DNA of 5,202 nt, from NCBI GenBank assembly GCA_011053085.1, contig DSBE01000014.1:1-5202 (forward strand), in the 5' to 3' direction. The DNA is from Chloroflexota bacterium. Lineage in GTDB: Bacteria > Chloroflexota > Anaerolineae > Anaerolineales > Anaerolineaceae. Below, in pieces: positions 1 through 4,610 of the stretch. The number at the start of each line of letters is the position of its first letter. Positions within the stretch are counted from its first letter, which is position 1. The notes below the pieces were generated by a model, which saw only the letters and a program-made list of their open reading frames with translations, searched no databases and was not told where the DNA came from. A program made the translations under genes and the position numbers.

Positions 1-268
1 CTTCTACACCCAGATGACGGCTCAATTGCGCGTCCGACATCGGCTGGTGCGTACCCAGCGCTACCAAAAAGTCAAACGCATTGGTCTGGGGCTCCCATTC
101 TTCCTGCAGCAGGCGGAACATTAATGGCATCGGCATGGTGCGGGTGCCATCCGGGATTATCACCAGCACGCGTTTACCGGACAGGAAATTTCCCTCACCT
201 GCATTTTTGACAATGGCTCGCAGGTCACTTTCACCCAGAAATGTTTCTTTGCTGCCTGTTCCGATCAT
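1..268 (-). CDS. LarA/DUF2088-family nickel-dependent 2-hydroxyacid racemase/epimerase, N-terminal part (cut by window edge)
   Basis: The first 89 residues are present; the rest lies beyond position 1. The segment matches the N-terminal domain of the LarA (lactate racemase) family. A beta strand leads into IPDGTRTMP (D40, R43), corresponding to the family's conserved Asp and Arg, and LVALGTHQPM (H74) corresponds to a catalytic histidine. LarA-family enzymes racemise or epimerise 2-hydroxyacids such as lactate, malate or sugar acids with a nickel-pincer cofactor made by LarB, LarC and LarE. None of these is in the window. The ATG at 268 follows GAGGA (275-279) with a 6-nt spacing. The upstream HAD gene ends only 24 nt before, so the two are almost certainly co-transcribed. 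The cofactor-binding and C-terminal domains are not visible, so the true substrate cannot be told. Family assignment is seen directly; lactate specificity should not be assumed. Confidence 0.85.
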   Translation of the reverse strand, partial: MIGTGSKETFLGESDLRAIVKNAGEGNFLSGKRVLVIIPDGTRTMPMPLMFRLLQEEWEPQTNAFDFLVALGTHQPMSDAQLSRHLGVE

Positions 269-292
269 AGTTTGTCCTCGTTTATTAACCGC

Positions 293-1204
293 TTAGCTGC
301 GGTGAGCTTTCCAGGGCGGCACTTCCGGCAGATATCGCTCAAATTCCGCAATCAAGCCTGCCTCGTACCCCCCGGCATAATCATCATTCAGGAATCTGTC
401 AGCGGCCTCCTCATAAAAGCGCTGCCAGCTGGCTTCTTCTTCGCCGGGATTGATCGGGTAAAAGAGCGCACCGTTGGCTTTGGCTGCGTTCAGATCGCCC
501 AATGCATCGCCAATCATTAAGACGTGGTTCTTGGCGTATTTATTACCTGCCGCCATGGCGAGATGTTCGGCTTTCTTGCCCATCTCCTGCCCCGCGATCA
601 AACGTACAAAGCCATCCAGGTCATGTTCCTGCCATTCACGGGTCAATGCCGGCACCGGTGTGGCGGACACCACGATCATATCAGCTTTGTTCTGCAGTAA
701 GGAGAGGCTTTCACGCACAAATGGAAACGGCGGCACCCCTTTGACGATATCTTTCACGGAGGCGTTGACCGCATGCGTCCATTCCCAGGCGGTAGCCAGG
801 TCTTCCTTGCCGGGATTGGCCTCCATGAACATAGCCAGCCCTTCATTGGAATGGGGAAATTGTTCCTGGCGAATGAAAGCGCGCACATTCGGCATCAACG
901 GTAAGATGGGTTTACGCCGCTGCACCTCCTCCCACTCCGCCAGCAAGTCAATGGCTTTAACCAACGCAGGCCAGCGGTTGGCGCCGCGCCATTGGGAATA
1001 CAGGTTCACAAATTCTGCCGCCTCACGCGCATATTTGGAAACCGCCTGCAAACCCCAGAATTTGATGATGTTGGGGATAAAACATTCTTTGTGTTTGATC
1101 TCCATACTGTCAAAGACACAACCATCACTATCAATGCCGACAAAAAAGTCGCAAGATGGCTGTAAATCAATTAACGGCTGGGTGAATTCGTTGATGAGGG
1201 TCAT
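293..1204 (-). CDS. HAD-superfamily hydrolase (probable phosphatase), 303 aa
   Basis: This is a haloacid-dehalogenase-fold hydrolase, most likely a phosphatase acting on a small phosphorylated metabolite in the cytoplasm. Motif I is GIDSDGCVFD with nucleophile D25 and acid/base D27. Motif II is the Ser of VVSATP (S180). The motif III lysine is probably K210 or K211 in GKKAEHL. Motif IV is MIGDALGDL with D233 and D237 for Mg2+. About 150 residues between motifs I and II form a large, mostly helical C1-type cap, which usually sets substrate choice. The ATG at 1204 follows AGGAG with a 6-nt spacing. The gene lies 137 bp downstream of fucU and 24 bp upstream of the larA-like gene. It has its own promoter and a LacI-type operator, so it probably starts a repressor-controlled HAD-larA unit. 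Context suggests a sugar or sugar-acid phosphate substrate, but that is inference. I do not recognise a named subfamily. Confidence 0.9.
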   Translation of the reverse strand: MTLINEFTQPLIDLQPSCDFFVGIDSDGCVFDSMEIKHKECFIPNIIKFWGLQAVSKYAREAAEFVNLYSQWRGANRWPALVKAIDLLAEWEEVQRRKPILPLMPNVRAFIRQEQFPHSNEGLAMFMEANPGKEDLATAWEWTHAVNASVKDIVKGVPPFPFVRESLSLLQNKADMIVVSATPVPALTREWQEHDLDGFVRLIAGQEMGKKAEHLAMAAGNKYAKNHVLMIGDALGDLNAAKANGALFYPINPGEEEASWQRFYEEAADRFLNDDYAGGYEAGLIAEFERYLPEVPPWKAHRS

Positions 1205-1229
1205 ACTTTACTCCTTGGCTTGCTTTCGT

Positions 1230-1251
1230 CAAACGTGAGCGCTCACGTTTG
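1230..1251. promoter_or_regulatory. LacI/GalR-type operator, perfect 22-bp palindrome
   Basis: The 22 bp are perfectly self-complementary around the centre between 1240 and 1241. The central 12 bp, GTGAGCGCTCAC, equal the core of the symmetrised ideal E. coli lac operator, with outer arms CAAAC/GTTTG. The central CG step and even symmetry are typical of LacI/GalR-family sites. It begins one base after the -10 box of the HAD promoter and covers the expected start point near 1246, where a bound repressor would block initiation. No LacI-family gene is present in the window, so the regulator must be encoded elsewhere. Confidence 0.8.
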
Positions 1252-1252
1252 T

Positions 1253-1281
1253 ATTTAATCATAGCCACCCTATCGCGTCAA
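1253..1281 (-). promoter_or_regulatory. Promoter of the HAD-larA unit
   Basis: On the minus strand, TTGACG (1276-1281, five of six matches to the -35 consensus) is followed by a 17-bp spacer and TTAAAT (1253-1258, four of six matches to the -10 consensus). Transcription would start near 1246, inside the LacI-type operator and about 42 nt before the HAD start codon. Position, spacing and operator overlap agree with one another. Confidence 0.65.
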
Positions 1282-1295
1282 GGTGAAATGCTTCC

Positions 1296-1308
1296 GTCTG
1301 CGGCAGAC
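1296..1308. repeat. Short dyad GTCTGC-G-GCAGAC between fucU and the HAD promoter
   Basis: Six-base arms are separated by one central base, in the 60 bp between the fucU stop and the -35 box of the HAD promoter. It lacks a following T-run on either strand, so it does not look like a terminator. It could be a protein-binding dyad upstream of the promoter, an RNA-processing hairpin in a fucU readthrough transcript, or chance. Confidence 0.3.
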
Positions 1309-1341
1309 AAAAAGATTAATCAACTGGCGGAGATTCGGCTG

Positions 1342-1776
1342 CTATTCCAGCGGGGTGACCCCTTTTTTCAAGATTATATTGCCGTATTTGGCGGTCTCAC
1401 CAGTCATCACCACCGCAAATGCCTGTCTGGCGCGCTCGTAGAAAGCAAAGCGCTCCATGCGCGCAATCGATGGGGTCTCCGGCGCATGGCAGTCAATGAC
1501 AGCCCTGTAACGTGCTTCGACAGCTGGATCCAGTTCATCGCCCGGCACCGGCTGCATCATCACCAGCGGGTCGTCGACATAGGTATCCAGCGCGAACAAC
1601 GGCAGCACAGCCTCCAGCATGGCATCGATCGGCAGCCCATCAGCACGGATCACGCGCGTATTGAAGCTATCGCCGGGGAAATGCGCATCCGCCAACACGA
1701 TCTCATCCCCATGCCCCATGCGGTACAGCACCGCCAGCAGTTCAGGTGACATCAAAGGTGAAATTCCAATCAACAT
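1342..1776 (-). CDS. fucU: L-fucose mutarotase, RbsD/FucU family
   Basis: FucU interconverts the alpha and beta anomers of L-fucose; family members also act on other sugars such as ribose. The 144-residue protein matches the usual length (about 140) and reads as FucU nearly end to end. It has [10 protein letters not shown] at the N-terminus, [15 protein letters not shown] with H22, D30 and H32, the VIRADG segment, PLVMMQPV, the RFAFYERA segment with Y113, and the conserved C-terminal [15 protein letters not shown] with Y131 and N133. The ATG at 1776 follows AGGAG with a 6-nt spacing. It is the first gene of the leftward cluster fucU-HAD-larA and has its own predicted promoter. No obvious terminator follows it, so readthrough into the HAD gene is likely. 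No fucose isomerase, kinase or aldolase is in view, so the sugar could be fucose or a relative. Confidence 0.93.
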   Translation of the reverse strand: MLIGISPLMSPELLAVLYRMGHGDEIVLADAHFPGDSFNTRVIRADGLPIDAMLEAVLPLFALDTYVDDPLVMMQPVPGDELDPAVEARYRAVIDCHAPETPSIARMERFAFYERARQAFAVVMTGETAKYGNIILKKGVTPLE

Positions 1777-1809
1777 GTGCTACTCCTTGTTCTACATGCA
1801 ACCAGTTCA

Positions 1810-1838
1810 ATCATACTTGTGACCCCGATAAACCGCAA
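1810..1838 (-). promoter_or_regulatory. Predicted fucU promoter
   Basis: On the minus strand, a weak -35 TTGCGG (1833-1838) is separated by 17 bp from a good -10 TATGAT (1810-1815, five of six). The start point would be near 1803, giving a leader of roughly 27 nt that holds the AGGAG site. No copy of the 1230-1251 palindrome is found here, so fucU may be controlled differently from the HAD-larA pair. Confidence 0.5.
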
Positions 1839-1911
1839 GCATCGTTGTTGATCTGTCAGCTTTTTCTGCTTAAATCACAATGCCAGCCAGATTCACATCA
1901 GAAGAAACAAA

Positions 1912-1946
1912 TTTTGCTGGTACAATTCAAAGTTGCGCCAGCAAAA
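1912..1946. repeat. 9-bp inverted repeat TTTTGCTGG-N17-CCAGCAAAA in the hsp70-like promoter region
   Basis: The arms at 1912-1920 and 1938-1946 are perfectly complementary over nine bases with a 17-base spacer. The spacer begins with the TACAAT -10 candidate. A further CCAGC copy sits at 1883-1887. The dyad would span about -21 to +13 relative to the predicted start near 1933, as expected for a repressor site. It does not match the CIRCE heat-shock element (TTAGCACTC-N9-GAGTGCTAA). A structure in the 5' leader is an alternative if transcription starts further upstream. Confidence 0.45.
1918..1926 (+). promoter_or_regulatory. Candidate extended -10 promoter for the YegD-like gene
   Basis: TGG-TACAAT fits the extended -10 pattern (TGn followed by a five-of-six -10 hexamer). 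There is no good -35 at 17 bp (tcagaa at 1898-1903), so the promoter would rely on the extended -10 or on an activator. It predicts a start near 1933 and a leader of about 70 nt before the ATG at 2003. Confidence 0.35.
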
Positions 1947-2002
1947 GACTGGTGAATGGCAAATGAATAAAGTTTATCATCAGGTAGTTACAGGTAGGGT
2001 AT

Positions 2003-3355
2003 ATGTTTGTCGGTATCGATTTTGGCACAAGTAATTCATCCATTGGTGTATTTCATGACGATCAACTGCGGTTGTTCAATCTTGATCCCCACCATCATAA
2101 CCCCAACGTATTGCCCTCCACCATCTACATTACCAAAGAACAGGATAAATTCGTTGGCGCCCAGGCCATCCAGATGTATCTGGAGCAAGAAACTGGCCGC
2201 ATCCCTTTTTGGGAAACACGTGAATTGGGCGACATCGAAATCACCGTGGGCGGGCCTGGTTCAGGGCCGATTGTATACAACCAGAGAATCACAATGGAAG
2301 TGGATACGGCGGCCAATGGACGTTTGCTGCAATCGATTAAGACTGCCCTGTTTGATGACCAGTACAAAGGCACACAGATTTTTGAAAAGTATTACACCAT
2401 CGAGGAATTAATTGCCATTCTGCTGACCCAATTGCGCGAACGGTGTGAGAACGCGCTCGGACAGCCTGTTCGTGATGTCGTCATGGGTCGTCCGGTAAAA
2501 TTTTCAGACAACCCTGACATTGACCAAAAGTCGCAGGAGAAGTTGTACAACGCAGCCCTGATGGCCGGCTTCAAAAATATCGTTTTCGAACTCGAACCGA
2601 TTGGCGGCGCCTACCTTTACCATCAGAATCAACCGACACGCCAACACATCCTGGTGTTTGATTTCGGTGGCGGCACGCTGGATATGACTATCATGGAAGT
2701 CGGTGCAGGCGCAAAACCCAAAACCATCGCGACCGAAGGTGTGATTGTCGGCGGTGATGACCTGACCGCCGCCATCATGAAACGCCTGTTCCGCTTTTTC
2801 GGTGAAGATGCCTTGATGCCAGATGGTTTGCCATTCCCCAAGCAAATTTTCGACATGCTCTATTCATGGCAGAACATGGTAGAACTCAGCCGCCCCAAAT
2901 ACGCTTATATTTTCCGCCAGGCAGTGAACAGTTCTGACCCGTTCGGCGCACAACGATTAGAAACCCTGGTCAAGAATAAGCTCGGTTTCAAGCTGTTTCA
3001 GGAATTGGAACGGATAAAAATCGATCTTTCCAGCAACTACTTCAGCCGGCTTATCTTCAAAGAAAGCCATTTGTCGCTGTCAGATGTCATCATGCGCACC
3101 CATTTTGAGAGCCTGATACAGGATGAACTCGACATGGTTGATAAATCCATCCAGGAAATTTTGCGCAAAAGCGGATTGAAAGCCGACCAGATCCAGGCTG
3201 TATTGAGAACGGGTGGCTCATCAGAAATCCCAGTATTTATTGATGTTCTTTCCAAATACTTTGGGCAGGATCGCATCAAAGAGATCAACCCGTTCACAAC
3301 CATTGTGGGTGGATTGGCGTTAAAGGGTCATGAACTAAGTACAATCGGAAATTAA
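2003..3355 (+). CDS. YegD-like Hsp70-family ATPase (putative chaperone without peptide-binding domain)
   Basis: This 450-residue protein equals E. coli YegD in length and architecture. It is an actin/Hsp70-type ATPase domain without the C-terminal peptide-binding and lid domains of DnaK. Visible motifs in order are phosphate-1 VGIDFGTSNSS (residues 3-13, D6), a connect-type region ending in FELEPIGGAYLY, phosphate-2 VFDFGGGTLD (218-227, D220), and the adenosine motif RTGGSSEIP (402-410). It ends with NPFTTIVGGLALKG, as in DnaK-like ATPases. It should bind and hydrolyse ATP in the cytoplasm; the client and cochaperones are unknown for this family. The ATG at 2003 is preceded by an imperfect ribosome site (AGGTAGGG), part of the direct repeat CAGGTAG-tta-CAGGTAG (1981-1997). 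It is transcribed divergently from fucU, with no obvious functional tie. No DnaJ or GrpE gene is near. Confidence 0.9.
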   Translation: MFVGIDFGTSNSSIGVFHDDQLRLFNLDPHHHNPNVLPSTIYITKEQDKFVGAQAIQMYLEQETGRIPFWETRELGDIEITVGGPGSGPIVYNQRITMEVDTAANGRLLQSIKTALFDDQYKGTQIFEKYYTIEELIAILLTQLRERCENALGQPVRDVVMGRPVKFSDNPDIDQKSQEKLYNAALMAGFKNIVFELEPIGGAYLYHQNQPTRQHILVFDFGGGTLDMTIMEVGAGAKPKTIATEGVIVGGDDLTAAIMKRLFRFFGEDALMPDGLPFPKQIFDMLYSWQNMVELSRPKYAYIFRQAVNSSDPFGAQRLETLVKNKLGFKLFQELERIKIDLSSNYFSRLIFKESHLSLSDVIMRTHFESLIQDELDMVDKSIQEILRKSGLKADQIQAVLRTGGSSEIPVFIDVLSKYFGQDRIKEINPFTTIVGGLALKGHELSTIGN

Positions 3356-3368
3356 TCAAGCCAAACTC

Positions 3369-3397
3369 TTGACGGCTCAAAAAACCCGTGTTATAAA
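3369..3397 (+). promoter_or_regulatory. Near-consensus sigma-70 promoter upstream of the leader ORF
   Basis: TTGACG (3369-3374, five of six) and TATAAA (3392-3397, five of six) are separated by exactly 17 bp. This is the strongest promoter in the window. It starts 14 bp after the stop of the YegD-like gene, with an expected start near 3404. Transcription would pass through the 33-codon ORF into the terminator at 3555-3590, giving a transcript of roughly 190 nt unless termination is bypassed. Confidence 0.7.
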
Positions 3398-3430
3398 AAT
3401 CTTAATTATGCAAAGAAAGGAGCGCGAGCG

Positions 3431-3532
3431 ATGAGCAACGCCCACAGCAACATCAAAATGCATGGCAGTTACACACTCTCCGGAGATGTTTTTGTGTTTC
3501 CTTGTCGCAATGCGCCTGTTTACAGAGCTTAG
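3431..3532 (+). CDS. 33-aa small protein or leader peptide (unrecognised)
   Basis: The ORF starts with ATG at 3431, eight bases after AAAGGAG, one of the best ribosome sites in the window. It ends at TAG 3530-3532. The peptide begins MSNAHSNIKM and ends CRNAPVYRA, with one cysteine (C25) and a hydrophobic middle, SGDVFVFP. There is no signal peptide, no membrane helix, and no run of one amino acid such as classic attenuator leaders show. It lies between a near-consensus promoter and two tandem terminators, upstream of a methyltransferase gene with no visible promoter. A small hairpin (AGTCA-tccc-TGACT, 3531-3544) overlaps its stop. It may be a regulatory upstream ORF whose translation affects the terminators, a free-standing small protein, or a modified-peptide precursor. 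The first is favoured by layout only. Translation is well supported; function is unknown. Confidence 0.55.
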   Translation: MSNAHSNIKMHGSYTLSGDVFVFPCRNAPVYRA

Positions 3533-3554
3533 TCATCCCTGACTTGATCATCTG

Positions 3555-3590
3555 AGACCGCGGGTTGCGACCACCACCCGCGGTCTTTTT
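3555..3590 (+). terminator. Rho-independent terminator 1
   Basis: An 11-bp perfect GC-rich stem pairs 3555-3565 (AGACCGCGGGT) with 3576-3586 (ACCCGCGGTCT) around a 10-nt loop, followed by a T-run to 3590. It would end the leader transcript, and also any readthrough from the YegD-like gene. Confidence 0.9.
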
Positions 3591-3604
3591 GGTTGTTAAC
3601 ACCC

Positions 3605-3638
3605 AAAGACCGCATCCCGGAAGAATGCGGTCTTTTTT
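3605..3638 (+). terminator. Rho-independent terminator 2, tandem with the first
   Basis: An 11-bp stem pairs 3605-3615 (AAAGACCGCAT) with 3625-3635 (ATGCGGTCTTT) around a 9-nt loop, ending in T-run 3633-3638. It shares the AGACCGC/GCGGTCT arm sequence with terminator 1, so arms of the two can also pair with each other. It ends 63 nt before the methyltransferase start. Confidence 0.88.
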
Positions 3639-3701
3639 ATGGAAGCAGAGAAAACGAAACTTATTCAACCAAAGTAGTTAGTAGCAAAAGGAACAAAAAC
3701 A

Positions 3702-4487
3702 ATGCCTGTCAACTGGATCAACGTCAAACCACTATCATTCAATGTATTGCTGCTACTGGAACGAGCGCAACTGTCATGGCTGCCGGGCTGGCTGCCGGAA
3801 CAGCCGTTAGCCGTCGCCCTGCATGCCAATCCTGCCGTACGCTGGTACATGGAGAACAAAAATCCAGCCATAAAAGCCTGGGTGGAAGCTGTCTGCAACC
3901 AGCACCCGGCCGTAGAGGATCCCGCTGCGATTCGCATGGCGGAAGAAACCGTCATGGCAAGCCTGAACGACTTACTGACCTACGCCGTCGCCCCGCAAAT
4001 CTATGCTGACCAGGAATTTCTGACCTACGCCGATGAGGAATTGCTGTCACTGACAGATTTTGCAGGCAAGATCGTCATAGATCTCGGCGCCGGCACAGGA
4101 CGGCTGACCTTCATCGCCGCCAAAGCAGGCGCAAAAGCGGTCTTTGCGGTGGAACCGGTCGAGAACCTGCGCCACTACATCCGTGAAGAAGCACGCAAAC
4201 TCGGCGTCAGCAACGTCTACGCCGTCGATGGTCTTATTACACGCATCCCCTTCTACGATGACTTCGCCGATGTGGTCATGGGCGGACATGTCTTCGGCGA
4301 TGCGATGCCTGAAGAATTGGCTGAGTGCGAACGGGTGGTCAAACCCGGCGGGATGGTCATCTTCTGCCCGGGCAGTGCCGCCCAAGAAGGAGAACACCAT
4401 GACTTTTTGGTCGCCCATGGCTTTGCCTGCGCCAGCTTCATCGAACCGCCTGATCTGCCGGTCAGAAAATATTGGAAACAAATATAA
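3702..4487 (+). CDS. Class I SAM-dependent methyltransferase, 261 aa
   Basis: This is a Rossmann-fold methyltransferase that transfers a methyl group from S-adenosylmethionine to an unknown acceptor. Motif I is IVIDLGAGTGR (D127 and the glycines G129-G133), which binds SAM. The acidic end of strand 2 is VEPVENLR (E151), which holds the SAM ribose. DVVMGGHVFGD (190-200) forms the strand-4 region, followed by the KPGG turn (214-217) typical of the Methyltransf_11/25 type. About 120 residues precede motif I, including NPAVRWYMENKNPAIKAW, probably a helical cap that helps recognise the substrate. The ATG at 3702 follows AAAGGAA with about 9 nt spacing. No convincing promoter lies between terminator 2 and the start, so expression may depend on readthrough from the 3369 promoter. 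The 123-bp gap to the downstream GNAT gene has no terminator, so the two are probably co-transcribed. The substrate is not predictable. Confidence 0.88.
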   Translation: MPVNWINVKPLSFNVLLLLERAQLSWLPGWLPEQPLAVALHANPAVRWYMENKNPAIKAWVEAVCNQHPAVEDPAAIRMAEETVMASLNDLLTYAVAPQIYADQEFLTYADEELLSLTDFAGKIVIDLGAGTGRLTFIAAKAGAKAVFAVEPVENLRHYIREEARKLGVSNVYAVDGLITRIPFYDDFADVVMGGHVFGDAMPEELAECERVVKPGGMVIFCPGSAAQEGEHHDFLVAHGFACASFIEPPDLPVRKYWKQI

Positions 4488-4522
4488 GGATAAGTACGCT
4501 GGCAACAGCATGACAATTGTTT

Positions 4523-4546
4523 GGAAAAGAAAGAAAAGAAAGAAAA
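4523..4546 (+). repeat. Purine-only tract with 9-bp tandem repeat
   Basis: Twenty-four consecutive purines comprise GG, two exact copies of AAAAGAAAG (4525-4533 and 4534-4542) and AAAA. The tract lies between the methyltransferase stop and the GNAT start. It is single-strand-prone and slippage-prone. It could lower structure near the GNAT ribosome site or vary in length between strains, but no function is shown. Confidence 0.6.
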
Positions 4547-4610
4547 TTGAACAAAGTGAACAGGAGGAATGGAAGACCTCATCGTTCACGCCCCAACCAA
4601 GGAGAACAAA

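Noticed and set aside
474..1238. Long plus-strand open frame (254 codons) across the HAD gene
   Set aside because: It is antisense to a well-supported HAD hydrolase with all four motifs, has no ribosome site, and its translation resembles no protein family.
1296..1308. Rho-independent terminator after fucU
   Set aside because: The 6-bp arms have a one-base centre, and on the minus strand the T-run precedes the hairpin rather than following it.
1249..1749. Plus-strand open frame of 166 codons across fucU
   Set aside because: It is the opposite strand of fucU, which matches its family end to end; the plus-strand product is low-complexity His/Arg/Gln-rich.
1839..2002. CIRCE or other known heat-shock operator upstream of the Hsp70-like gene
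   Set aside because: No TTAGCACTC/GAGTGCTAA dyad is present; the only clear dyad (1912-1946) has a different sequence and spacing.
3540..3590. T-box riboswitch, because of the ACCGCGG sequence in terminator 1
   Set aside because: The T-box core (GGGTGGNACCGCG) is not present on the plus strand, and there is no Stem I-like structure in the short leader, which is occupied by an ORF.
3453..3668. Minus-strand 71-codon frame opposite the leader ORF and terminators
   Set aside because: It runs through both terminator hairpins, has no good ribosome site, and competes with the better-supported plus-strand leader.
4569..4571. Alternative in-frame start for the GNAT gene, 14 codons upstream
   Set aside because: AGGAGG lies only 1-2 nt before this ATG, whereas the ATG at 4611 has AAGGAG at the usual 6-nt spacing, and the family's similarity starts after 4611.
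4047..4589. Minus-strand open frame of 180 codons across the methyltransferase
   Set aside because: It is antisense to a gene with clear SAM-binding motifs and gives no recognisable domain.
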